64,000 bases of DNA. Origin: Bretschneidera sinensis. Its lineage: Eukaryota > Streptophyta > Magnoliopsida > Brassicales > Akaniaceae. Below are positions 12,376 through 24,128 of this stretch, piece by piece (the first letter of the stretch is position 1; each line of letters starts with the position of its first letter). The notes under the pieces were generated by a model. The model was not told the DNA's origin and did no database searches. It saw only the letters and a program-made list of their open reading frames with translations. The stretch covers positions 75,696,820-75,760,819 of the forward strand of contig CM043702.1 in NCBI GenBank assembly GCA_023935145.1. The letters are read 5' to 3'. Made by a program: the position numbers and the translations under genes.

Positions 12376-15300
12376 ATTCTACCTACCTTACAAAAATTTC
12401 GTCCATGAAATTTCCTTACCTAATTCATGAAACAATTGTAAATAATATTTCTTTATAATTGTCTCACACTTTCACGTAATCTCTTCAACATCCTTATTCC
12501 GCCACAAAACTTGAACTAATTTAATTATTTTATTATACAACACTTGTTTTTTTCTGTCTAAAATTATCATTGGTACTTGTATAAAAGTTGAATCTTTCTG
12601 ATTTTCTACAGCTTGGCTCAAAATATTATGAGATTTATCAAGTAAATGCTCTCGCCAAAGTGAAACATGGAGTACATTATGTCACTGCTTCAACTCTAGA
12701 GGCAAATCCAGGCTATTCACAACTTTTCTCAATAACCTCATAAGGTCCCACTTACCTCAGACTCAACTTTTCTTTCTTTTTGATCCACAACACACCTTTT
12801 CATGGAGATATTTTTAATTACACCCAATCATATACTTGAAATTCAAGAGGTCTACTTCTATTATCAGCATAGCTATTCGGTCTACCCAGTGCTACTTTAC
12901 GGTTCTCTGTAACCAGTTTGATCCTCTCAGTTGCTAACTCAATAATTGATGGACAGAATACATTTCTCTCCCCCACTTCTTCCCAACATATAGGAGTTCT
13001 ACACCTCATACCATACAATGTCTCAATCGGTGTCATCCCAATACTAGTTTGATACTGATTATTATAAGCAATTTCAATCAGCGGCATGTAAGCATCCCAA
13101 CTTACTGAGAAACTCATCACATTTGCCTTTAACATATCTTTTAGTACTCTAATAATTCTTTCTATCTGAGCATGAAAAATTGTATTGAATTGTAACTGTG
13201 TACCCGTGGCTTTCTAAAAGTCTCTCCAAAACTAAGATTTAAATCTAGCATCTCTATTTGACACTATGTTTAATGGTGCTCCATACGACCTCATAATCTT
13301 AGCTACATCCCTCTTCAATCCTGACCACCAGAAATTCTGTCTCAATCATCTATACATCTTATTGTTACTCGGGTGCATCGAATATACATCATCATGTATC
13401 TTTCTCAATATCTTCTTTCTCAACTTCACATCATTGGGAACACCAATCCATGTTCCAATACCAAACTATCCTCATTTCAAATTTTTGAACTCATATTGCT
13501 TTCTAGTAAGCACTCAATGCTTAATCTTTTCCATCTCTTCATCTCTACCTTGCATCTTTAAAGCATTTTACTGTGGATGATTATACAACCATATTCATTA
13601 ACCATGATCTTCTATCATTGATATTCAACTTCATTCTTATCTCTTTTAAATCTCTCATCAATTTCACATCAGGACTCCCAATAGCAGTTAACCTTCTTGT
13701 AGACTTTCTACTCAATGCATCAGCTATCACCTTCGCATTTTTTTTATAGATGATAGTGAATTGTACAATCGTAGTTACTAATCAACTCCATCCACCATCT
13801 TTTCCTCAAATTCAACTCTCTCTGGGTAGATAAGTATGTCAAACATCTTATAGCCTATGAATATCTCACAAGTGGCTCCATACAGATAATGTCTCCAATC
13901 TTTAAAGTAAACACTATAGCAACCAACTCTAAGTCATGAATAGGGTAATTTCTATCATGAATCTTCAATTGCCTAGAAGTATGGGCTACAGCTTTCCTAC
14001 GATATGCATATCCCAATCATTGATGTGACGCATCACTATACACCACAATTCCTTCATCACCAGAAGGAAACACCAATACTGGAGCTGTAGTCAATTTCTC
14101 CTTTAGTAATTGGAAATTTTTCTCACACTTCCCTCACCATACAAATCTCACCTCTTTTATGATCAGTCTATTCAGTATTATTACAATAATAGAAAAATTC
14201 TGAAAGAATCTTTTATAATAACCAGCTAACCCCAAGAAGATTCTCATCTCAGTCATAATAGTTGGTCTCTCCCAACTTAACATTGCCTCTACCTTTGGTG
14301 GATCAACTATTATACCATTTCCCGATATTACATGTTCCAAGAAGGTCATTTCTTTCAGCCAAAATTCACATTTAGGAAATTATAGTATACAGTCTATCTC
14401 TCCTCAAAATCTCTAACACAATTTCTAATTGTTTTGCATGCTCTTCCTTAGTCTTAGAATACACCAAGATGTTATCGATGAACACGACCACAAGATTTTC
14501 AAGAAATGGGTCAGATATTTTATTCGTCAAGTCCATGAATGTTTGTGGAACATTAATCAATCCAAATGACATCATAAGAAACTTATGACCATAACGTGTC
14601 CTAAAAACAGTTTTAGGCACGTCTTCCTCCTTTATCCTTAACTGGTGATAACCTGATCTTAGGTTAATTTTAGAAAACACTCTCACTTCTTGCAATTGCT
14701 CAAATAATTCATTTATCCTGGGTAAAAGATATTTGTTCTTATTCAACTATTTTTAATCTATACACAATCTCATCGTTCCATCTTCCTCCTTCACGAACAA
14801 TACAAGGGATTCCCAAATACATTAGGTCCAATAAATTTTTTATCTAAAAATTCTTGAACTTTCAACTCTCTTAACTCAGTGGGTGTCACTCTGCAGGGTG
14901 CTATTAAATATATATGATGAACCTAGTATCACATCAATAGAGAATTAAATCTCTCTACTAGGAGGCGACCTAGATAACTCATCAGGAAACACATCATGAA
15001 AATCTTTCATTACCAAGATTTCTTCTAACTTCTTATTATTCTTTCTAGAATCCATTATGTATGCTAAATACTCCTCGGATCCTTTCTTCAACCATCTACT
15101 AATCGTCAGAGTAAAATAAGATAGTTCGAGAGTATTTTATGTTCTCTCTAAAAGTTACACTCCTTATGTCCAGATCTTGAACACTACATTCCTTCTGGAA
15201 TAATCAACCCAGACGTAATACATCAATAACCAATTCTTTCCCAAAATCGAATGAAGATCTATCATATTCAAAGGTAATAAATCAACATCATATGAATACT

Positions 15301-15400
15301 TGATGTAAGAGAATAGGTTGCACCAGGATCAACCAACATTGATATGTCCACCTATTCTATATACGAAGCACCTCAAATTAGAACAATTATGGAATAAATA
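12376..15400 (-). pseudogene. Copy A pol: protease-RT-RNase H-integrase, decayed
   Basis: Minus-strand pol of a Tekay/Del-like chromovirus, domains in order from high to low coordinate. The protease remnant reads VDPGATYS near 15,320 (D-S/P-GA active site). RT is at 14,134-14,790: [12 protein letters not shown] and the active-site motif FIDNILVYS, where FIDD is expected, so a catalytic Asp is Asn; the thumb FLGLAGYYKRFF follows. RNase H is degraded (13,640-14,130). The integrase C-terminal half at 12,780-13,560 has SWDAYMPLIEIAYNN, YGMRCRTPICW and EFQVYDWV. Frameshifts and stops separate all blocks, and the D-to-N change disables RT. Compared with copy B it lacks about 140 bp between protease and gag (B 22,735-22,875). 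Confidence 0.88.
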
Positions 15401-16640
15401 TCTTATCGGATTACATCTATAACACGTTCTGGTAATTTTATCACGTTATCACATCCTCTATGTAGTACACTCCCACATTTACCATAACTTTTAGTTCCCA
15501 TAACCTATCTCTCAAATCTATGGGTCCCATTGATATTACTCTGAGCTACATAAGCAACAGATTCTGCTTGCCTCTGACTCTGTACTAAAGTTCTTTGTGA
15601 CAAATAACAACTCTTCTGGGAGGTCTCCCACCCTGCACATTCATACTGGTACCACCTCTGGGTTCCTCAAATCTAGACTTCTACTGCCAATTCCTCCTTC
15701 TTCTAAATTCCATCACATCCTTCTAAATCTGAAGTGCTATATCCACCAATCTGACATAATTCATATGCCTCATGTAACATAGTTTTGATCAAATCTTAAA
15801 ACATAGTTCATCTATGAAACTCTTACACTTCTTCTCCTCTAGGTCTACTAATCCTGGTACAAACCTTGACAAAGCCACAAATCACTTATCATACTAAATC
15901 ATAGTCAATACATTTGCCTAAAATAAAATCCCTATCTTGTTGGGCTCTAAAGGTATAAGGAAAATATTTATCAAGGAAAACCTCCTTAGACTTATTCAAG
16001 GTTAAAGGGTCTATCAACATATGCATTTACTCTAGGAAGAGTATCCTCTCATCATTTTATAGTTTCTCTTTCTAACTCAAATGAAGCAAAGGTGACCCTC
16101 TGCCTGCTAGTCACAGGTAAAGTACCAAATAATCTCTCTATATGTTTCTCCCAAAACTCATGCTTAAAAGGATTCATAGATCCTTTAAACAACAAGGCAT
16201 TCGACTTAATATATCTAGCAAAATAATCTCTCTGCATCTCGTGCATAAACTCACTTTTCCTTTTTTTAACATTTATCATTACTGGATTTACAATAACCTT
16301 AGGCACTTCCCTAGCCTGTTCATCAAGTCTATGCTATAGCCTACCAACTATATCATATGTTACATTCATTTTCTCAAGAGCATGTGTAAGGGCTTATATT
16401 AGCTCATTTCTTTCAACTTCAGATTCTCTCATACCTTTACTAATATCAATTATACTATCAACACGTTCCCTTCTAGGAACCACAGATTTAGACTCAACCT
16501 CAACTTGTCAAAAATATTGAGGGCCTACCACGCCCCCTCAAATCAATAACTCTAACTTAAGCTCTAGCACGTCCACGTGTCATCCTCAGACTATTCATTA
16601 CAATATAATTTATTTTAATCTTCCACTTTCTTTCTTTTTA
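15401..16640 (-). pseudogene. Copy A gag, decayed
   Basis: Minus-strand gag region upstream of the protease. The piece at 16,052-16,306 (HEMQRDYFARYIKS, ERLFGTLPVTSRQRVTFA) matches the equivalent region of copy B (23,650-23,840). A zinc-knuckle remnant near 15,410 reads CYRCNPIRYLFHNC: the expected CX2CX4HX4C with the His replaced by Tyr. Stops and frameshifts throughout. The protein would have formed the virus-like particle and bound RNA. Confidence 0.7.
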
Positions 16641-16668
16641 TGCAGTCTACAAAATCATAAAACCTAAT

Positions 16669-16680
16669 GCTCTGATACCA
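16669..16680 (-). other. Primer binding site of copy A (tRNA-iMet type)
   Basis: gctctgatacca on the plus strand is TGGTATCAGAGC in element sense, the usual plant initiator-Met tRNA primer site, 4 bp inside the 5' LTR. It fixes copy A as a minus-strand element. Confidence 0.85.
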
Positions 16681-16684
16681 AAAA

Positions 16685-17226
16685 TTTAACGAACCATCTC
16701 GAGTTGGCCACACCCGAGACGTTGTTGCCACATTTTGAAAATCTTAGCACGACACATATATGCAACAATAAAAATAAAGCAATTGCAATTATTTACATCA
16801 TTCCTCAACCCTCAATAGGGGAGATACATCATTCAGATCCCAACTTAAATATTTTATACAACATAAAATGCATGAATATTTACAAATAAATTTTTATTTT
16901 ATTTTCTCATTAGTCTGAGGATGTGGAAATGTATGTGGCTTACAGAAAAATGATTTTATCTGAACCTCAACTTACCAAACTATATGTCCGGCCTGCCACC
17001 TGAAATCATTGTATAATGAGGAGTGAGCTTCATAAGCTTAGTGAATTTACTAGAAGTATTCAAATAGTCTTTTAATACTTAATCATTTATATCTCATAAA
17101 ACTTGACAATAGCATTCTACTCTCACTATACATATCACAAGTCCCATTCTCTATCAATCTCTTCTTCTTATATATTTGTTCACCTTAAAACCATCAATTA
17201 TCTCATAATTACCTCGTTATGAGGTT
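16685..17226 (-). repeat. Copy A, 5' LTR, truncated
   Basis: Closely matches the left 540 bp of the LTR at 10,237 (ccatctcgagttggcc..., then the same run to attacctcgttatgaggtt). It stops abruptly at 17,226, where plus-strand pol of fragment C begins. About 1.6 kb of this LTR is missing. Confidence 0.85.
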
Positions 17227-17832
17227 ATCATAAAAGTTTGACGCATGTACCTACCTAGAGAGAGTTGAATTTGAGACAAAGGAGATGGATGAAATTTATT
17301 AGTGACTATAACTGTACAATTCATTATCATCCAATGAAGGCTAATATAGTAGCTGATGCATTGAGTAGAAAGTCTACCGGGAGATTATAATTGAGAGAAA
17401 TGAGAATGCAGTTGAGTATCAATGATAGAGTAGTATTGATGGAAAATATGGTGGTACAATCTTCTATTATTGATTGCTTGTTACAAATGCATAGAAGAGA
17501 TAAAGGGATAGAGAAGATCAAACAGGAAGTATTGAGTGGAAAGTCGACTGAGTTTAGAATTAGAGAAGATGGTATGGTTGTATTGGGACATAGAGTTTGT
17601 GTTCCCAATGATGCTGAGATGAGAAATGAGATACTAAGAGAGGCTCATGATTCTATGTATTCTATGCACCCGGGTAATAATAAGATGTACATGGGGTTGA
17701 GACAGATTCATTGGTGGTCAGGGATAAAGAAGGATGTAGATGAGTATATTTCTAGATGTTTGATTTTTCAATAAGTGAAGTTTGAGAATAAACATCCAAC
17801 AGGTTTATTACAGCCTTTTCCAGTACCTGAAT
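17227..17832 (+). pseudogene. Fragment C pol, left part: RNase H end and integrase zinc finger
   Basis: Plus-strand RNase H/integrase of the same family as A and [10 protein letters not shown] and [20 protein letters not shown] mark the end of RNase H. The integrase N-terminal finger follows at about 17,640-17,775 (HDSMYSMHPGNNKMY, RQIHWWSG, then CLIFQ and a stop): the second Cys of the HHCC finger is Phe and the next Gln codon is a stop. The frame continues to GLLQPFPVPE at 17,827 and is interrupted there by copy B. It resumes at 24,896. The left end is a breakpoint in LTR A. Confidence 0.88.
17828..17832. repeat. Target site duplication of copy B (left)
   Basis: tgaat immediately left of LTR B; the same five bases follow the right LTR at 24,891-24,895. 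Leaving one copy out brings the two halves of fragment C's integrase into one frame at the PVPEW-type linker. Confidence 0.92.
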
Positions 17833-18614
17833 TGTAATGACCCATCCCGAGTTGGCCACCCCCAAGACGGTGTCATCACATTTTGAAAATCCCAACACGA
17901 CACATATATACAACCATAAAAAATAATACTAACATAAATTTTTACATTAATTCTCAACCCTCAACAGGGGAGATACAGAAATATGATATTAACTTAAACA
18001 TAATGTACAATGTAAAATGCATGAATATTTACAAATAAATTTTTATTTTATTTTCTCATTAGTCTGAGGATGTTGACACGTATGTGGCTTACAGAAAACG
18101 ATTTCGTTTGAACCTCAACTCACCAAACTATTTGTCCTGCTTGCTACCTGAAATCATTGTACAATAAGGGGTAAGCTTCACAAGCTCGGTGAATTAAATT
18201 TACTAGAAGTACTCAACCTATATAAATAGTCTTTCAATATTAAATTAACTATATTTCACATAACTTGATAACAACATTCTACTATCACTACACATATCAT
18301 AAGTTTCATCCTCTATCAATTTCTTCTTCTTATTTATTGGTTCACATTAAGACCACCAATTATCTCATAATTACCTCGTAATGAGGTTCACAACATAAAG
18401 TTGACCATTTAGATGGTTCTTATCATATCATACTTCTATGTTTCTTTCTCACCATAACTGTCTCTCTGCGAGACTCATTCATCTATAACTAAAATTCACA
18501 ATAACAAACCACACATCAACATTCCTGTAATGCAATCAATATTTAAAACAGATGCAATGCATGAATTATTATTAGGGAACGTCTTCCCACATGTCGACAT
18601 GTTTTTATTATCTT

Positions 18615-18862
18615 AGACCAGCCCCCTCCCGGTTCTTTCATTCTCATTTAGATCGACTGCCTTCCCAGTTCTTTTATTCTCATTTAGATCAGCTGCCTTC
18701 CCGGTTATTTTATTCTCATTTAGACTGGCTGCCTTCCCAGTTCTTTTATTCTCATTAGACCAGCTGCCTTCCCAATTCTTTTATTCTTATTAGACCAGCT
18801 GCCTTCCCAGTTATTTCATTTTCGTTAGAGTGGCTGCCATCCCGGTTCTTATCTTTTATTTA
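18615..18862. repeat. LTR-internal minisatellite, about 7 x 35-36 bp
   Basis: Seven direct copies of a unit like agaccagctgccttcccagt followed by tcttttattctcattt, diverging mainly at the agaccagctg start. Same LTR position as 11,022-11,154 and 27,365-27,456. Confidence 0.9.
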
Positions 18863-19774
18863 ATGCATATGCATATGAACAATGATATGAAATATGCATC
18901 TGAACAATAACATAAAAAAAAACAAGCATGAATTCAAATATTTAAATTGGCTATCCTGATTTTTCTTAAGTTATATAAAAAAATTTTCACTAAATTCCTC
19001 TCATCCTAAATCACATCATATCATCCATTTAAGGTTGCCAAGATCCACTAAATTTCATATTTTCATAATTCGTATCAAAACATCAACCATAGCACATCAA
19101 AAATTTCGCTTATGGCTTTTATTATTAAATCAACTTATTATTCCAAAAATATTATTTCTCACCTAATTATTTTCTACATCTCCAAAAAAATTCTTATTAT
19201 ACCTATCAATCAATTTTTCATCTACCACCAAAGCATGCACTAATAATTTATTTTAATATTATCACTAGATATTTTATTTTTATTTAGATTACTTAAAGTA
19301 AATCTAACTCATCACGTAGCACTTAAAGCTACCCGTGGATCACCTCCTTGCTTTTCCTGTTCCTCTCAGAAATTTCCCCCGGTTGCTGATCGTCAACACC
19401 TGACATAATATTAATATTAACTTTCTAATATATTCTTCAAATCTTCAAAAACCACACCCTTTAAAAATTCCCACTTTGAATTCCGAGAAATTTCATGTAT
19501 GCCAAAAAATTCAAAAATAAACATTACATTATTTCCTTATGTTTTTCTGATAGCTTCCCGTGACTCCCTATAAAATTTTCCCTTTCAACTTTTCTTTTGG
19601 TCCCCAAGTATTTAAAGAAAAATAGTAGTTTGAATTGAGATTGAAGAAAACCAAATCGGATTTGGTAAACTAAAATGAAATTCAATATATATAAAACCTT
19701 TTAAGCGGTTGCCACTGCTTTTCACTATTTCAATTTCTACAGCTGGAACACATGCAGCAATTGTCACTAAAGGT

Positions 19775-19800
19775 GCAACACCTGTACTTCTAGGTGTTGC
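19775..19800. promoter_or_regulatory. Hairpin in LTR B (left)
   Basis: Arms gcaacacct and aggtgttgc separated by 8 nt; on the minus strand it lies about 80-100 bp upstream of the TATA-like run near 19,685. Shorter perfect arms than the copy at 24,615. Confidence 0.75.
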
Positions 19801-20037
19801 ATGAATTTTTTTAGACAAAATATATATTTTTTCTTTTTCTTTTTCATTCTTTTCATGCTGGACACGTCCATCTTATTTTTCTTTTTCTTTGTAACTACGC
19901 CTACGTGTCCATTTTTTTTCTTCAAAAAGAATTATTTTATTCAATATTAAATCCTTCACGTAAATATATTATTTTAATTTCATGTCATATTTATTAAATT
20001 AATTATTTACCCCTACTTTACGATTACGGGTATTACA

Positions 20038-22990
20038 ATTCTACCCGCTTTATAAAAATTTCGTCCCCGAAATTTCCTTACCTAACTCAAGAAACAATTG
20101 TGAACAATACTTATTCATAATTGTCTCACACTTTCACGTAATTTCTTCAACATCCTTATTCCACCACAGAACTTAAACAAATTAAATTATTTTATTACAC
20201 AAGACTTATTCTTTTCGTTTAAAATTCTCACTGGTACTTGTATATAAGCCCAAACTTTCTGAATTTTTATAGTTTAACTCGAAATATTATAATATTCATC
20301 ACGTAAAAACTTTCTTAAAAGTGAAACATGGAATATGTTATATAAATATTTTAATTCTGGAGGCAGATCCAGGCTACTCATAAGTAGCACAACTTTCTCA
20401 ACAACCTCATAGGGTCCCACTTACCAAAGACTAGACTTCCCTTTCTTTTTGATCCTCAATACACCTTTTCATGGAGATATTTTTAGTTACACCTAATCAC
20501 CTACTTGAAATTCAAGATATCTTCTTTTATTATCAACATATCTATTCGGTCTACTCTATGCTACTTTACAGTTCTCTCTAACCAATTTGATCCTCTCAGT
20601 TGTTAACTCAATAATTGATGGACCAGATATATTTCTCACTCCCTCTTCTTCCCAACATATAGGAGTTCTACACCTCCTACCATACAATGTCTCAATTGGT
20701 GTCATCCCAATAATTAGTTCGATACTAATTATTATAACTAATTTCAATCGATGGCATATAAGCATCCCAACTTACTGAGAAACTTCTCACATTTACCCTT
20801 AACATATCTTCTAGTATTCTAATAATCCTTTCTGTCTGAGCATGAAATTTTTTATTAAATTGTAATTGTGTACCCGTCCCTTTCTGAAAGCCTCTCCAAA
20901 ACCAAGATGTAAATCTAGCATCTCTATTTGACACTATGTTTCATGGTGCTCCATACAAGCTCACATTCTAAGCTACATCCTTCTTCAATCCTGACCACCA
21001 GAAATTTTGTCTCAATCCTCTATACATTTTATTATTACTTGGTTGCATCTAATCTCCATCATCATGTATCTTTTTCAATATCTTCTTTCTCAACTCTGCA
21101 TCATTGGGAACACAATTTCCACGTTCCAATACCGAAATACCCTCATTTCAAATTTTGAACTCAAACTACTTTCTAGTAAGCACTCAATGCTTAATCTTTT
21201 CTATCTCTTCCTCTCAACCTTGCATCTCTAAAACATTTTACTATGGATTACTGTACAACCATATTCATTAACCATGATCCTCTATCACTGATACTCAACT
21301 TCATTCTTATCCCTTTTAAATCTATCATCAATTTCACATCAGGACTCCCAATAGCAATTAAACTTCTTGTAGACTTTCTACTCAATGCATCAGCCATTAC
21401 CTTCACATTTTCTAGATGATAGTGAATTGTACAATAATCATTACTAATTAACTCCATCTACCATCTTTGCCTCAAATTCAACTCTCTCTAGGTAGGTAAG
21501 TATGTCAAACTCTTATAACCCATGAATATCTCCCAAGTGGCTCAATACAGATGATGTCTTCAATCTTTAAAGTAAACACTACAGCAGCCAACTCTAAGTC
21601 ATGAGTAGGGAAATTTCTATCATGAATCTTCAGTTGCCTAGAAGTATAGGCTACAGCTTTCCTATGTTACACATATCCCAATCATTGATGCAACGTATCA
21701 CTATACACCACAAATCCTTCATCACCAGAAGGAAACACCAATACTGGAGCTGTAGTGAATTTCTTCTTTAGTAATTGGAAAGTTTTTCTCACACTTCCCT
21801 CACCAGAAAATTCTCACCTCCTTCCTGGTCAGTCTATTCAACAGTATTACAATAATAGAAAAATTCTGAAATAATCTTCTATAATAACCAGCTAACCCCA
21901 AGAAGATTAAAATCTCAGTCACATTAGTTGGTCTCTCCCAACTTAATATTGCCTCTACCTTTTGTGGATCAATAGTTATGCCATTTCCCGATCTTTCATG
22001 TTCCAAGAAAGTTATTTCATTAACCCAACACTCAAACTTAGAGAAATTTGCATATAATTTCTCTCTCCTCAGAATTTCCAACACAATTTTTAATATTTTA
22101 CATGCTCTTCCTTAGTTTTAGAATACACCAAGAGGTCATCAATGAATACAACCACAAAACTATCAAGAAATAGTTTAATCATTTTATTCAACTATATGTA
22201 GTCTATATGTAATCTTATCATTCCATCTTCCTCCTTCACAAACAACACAGGAGCTCCCCAAATACATTAGGTCTGATAAATTATTCATAAAAAAATTATT
22301 GAACTTCCAACTCTCTTAACTCAGTGGGTGTCACTCTGTAGGGTTCTATTAGATATATGTGATGAACCTGGTATCACATCAATAGAGAATTTAATCCCTC
22401 TACTGGGAGACAACTAGGAAACTCATCAAGAATTACATCAAAAAAATCTGTCACTACTAAGATTTCTTTTAACTTCCTATTTTCTTTTTCTTTTTTAGAA
22501 TCCATTGTGTATGCCAAATACTCCTCATAACCCTTCTTCAATCATCTCCTAGTGTCCAGAGCAAAAATAAGATAGTTAGAAAGTATCTTATGTTCTCCCT
22601 GAAAGTTAAACCCTCATGTCCATATCTTGAACACTAAATTCTTTCTAGAACAATCAACCCAAATGTAATACGTCAACAACCAATTCATTCTCAAAATTAA
22701 ATTAAATTATATCATATTCAAAGATAATAAATCAGCTTTACATTCTTTATCACTGATACGAATCACATAACCCTTGTAAACATTTATGATTATCACTCTA
22801 TCTCTAGTGGGAACTTCAATAGAAATATTATGCATCTAAAGACTAATACATACTTCAATAGACTTCATATGAATACTGGATGCAAAAGAATGGGTTGTAC
22901 CAAGATCAACCAACATTGATATGTCCACCTTCTCTACACATAAAGCACTTTAAATTTTGACAATTCTGGGATAAATACCTTATATGAATA
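20038..22990 (-). pseudogene. Copy B pol, decayed and RT-deleted
   Basis: Minus-strand pol. Integrase at 20,440-20,940: SNRDARFTSWFWRGFQKGTGTQL (the core's second Asp block), SWDAYMPSIEISYNN, GRRCRTPICWEEEG. RNase H end at 21,380-21,457 ([16 protein letters not shown]). RT thumb at 21,800-22,084 (FLGLAGYYRRLF), with FIDDLLV just upstream near 22,135. Compared with copy A about 219 bp of the RT palm upstream of FIDD is missing: in A the segment lies between two ttattc repeats (14,520 and 14,739), and in B a single ttattc remains near 22,184. Protease and gag junction near 22,910. Many stops. Not functional. Confidence 0.88.
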
Positions 22991-24128
22991 TATCTATAAC
23001 AAACTTTTTTCTCTCAATCTTAACTCAGATTACCAGTTCCCCTTGGTGGCATACTTACTTCCTATGCCATGACTCCCAGTTTTCATAACCTGTCTCTTAA
23101 ATCTAAGGGTCCCACCAATAGTATTCTGAGCTATAAAAGTAACATATCCTGCTTGCCTCTGACTCTGTACTTTAGTTCCCTGTGACAAGGAACGCCTCAT
23201 CTGAATGGTCCCCCACCCTAAACACTCATATTGGTACCACCTCTGGGTTCCTCAAATCTAGACCTCTTCCATCGATTCCTCCTACCTCTGATTTCCATCA
23301 CATCCTTATCAATCTGAAGTGTTATATCCACTAATCTGACATAATTCATAAGCCTCATGTAAGATAGTTTTGATTAAATCTTAAAATATAGTTCATCTAT
23401 GAACCTCTTACACTTCCTCTCCTCTGGGTATACCATTTCCGGTTCAAACCTCGACAAAGCCACAAATCTCTTATCATACTGAGCCATAATCAACCTTTTT
23501 GCCTCAAATAAATAAAATCTTTATCTTATTGGACTCTAAAGGTCTAAGGAAAGTATTTGTCAAGGAAAACCTCCTTAAACCTATTTCAGGTTAAGAGTCT
23601 ATCAACAGCTGCACTTACCCTGGGAAGAATATCCTCCCACCATTCTAGAGCCTCTCTCTCTAACTTGAACGTAGCAAAGATGACCCTTTGCCTAACAGTC
23701 ATTGGTAAAATACCAAATAAATCTCTCTCTATGTTTCTCCCAAAACTTAGGCTTAAAAGAATTCATAGATCCTTTAAACAATAAGGCATTCGGCTTAATA
23801 TATCTCCCTGCATCTCATGCATGAACTCACCTTTCCCCTTTTTAAACGTCTATCATTACTGGATTAACAACCTCAGGCACTGTTCTAGCCTGTTCATCAA
23901 GTCTATGCTATAAGTTGTCAACTTTATCATCTGTTACCTTCACTTTCTCTAGAGCATGTGTAAGGGCTCAATTTAGCTCATCTATTTTAACTTCAAATTC
24001 TCTCACACCTTTACTAATATCAATTATACTGTCAACACATTCCCTTCTAGGAACCATAGAGTCAGATTCAACCTCAACTTGTAAAAAATATTGGGGGGCC
24101 TACCATGACCTCTCAAATTAACAACTCT
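22991..24128 (-). pseudogene. Copy B gag, decayed and truncated
   Basis: Minus-strand gag matching copy A gag block by block (for example the stretch covering 23,560-23,840). The zinc-knuckle remnant near 22,995 reads CYRYIHIRYLSQNC: second Cys replaced by Tyr and the His position also Tyr. The 5' end of gag, the leader and the PBS are deleted; gag joins directly to LTR sequence at about 24,128 (gaagcactt), a point with a few bases of homology to the LTR's tagcactt. Confidence 0.75.

Larger units (their letters stand above)
17833..20037 (-). repeat. Copy B, 3' LTR
   Basis: A 2.2-kb LTR from tgtaatgaccc to gggtattaca. It contains a seven-copy minisatellite (18,615-18,862), the conserved block cacgtagcacttaaagctac near 19,314, an inverted repeat accaaatc/gatttggt near 19,650, a minus-strand TATA-like run near 19,685, and a hairpin at 19,775-19,800. 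The pol tail (aaatttcg-gg-cgaaattt on the minus strand) abuts its right edge at about 20,060. Confidence 0.92.

Noticed and set aside
16669..16680. tRNA-like matches at PBS sites (also 34,949, 43,128, 57,086)
   Set aside because: Only 12-17 bases complementary to a tRNA 3' end; no tRNA fold. They are primer sites.
17327..17608. 93-codon minus-strand frame
   Set aside because: Antisense to the plus-strand integrase of fragment C, which has clear motifs.
18615..18862. Regular repeats with spacer-like parts, considered as CRISPR-like
   Set aside because: Units are contiguous and diverged with no unique spacers, inside a plant LTR.
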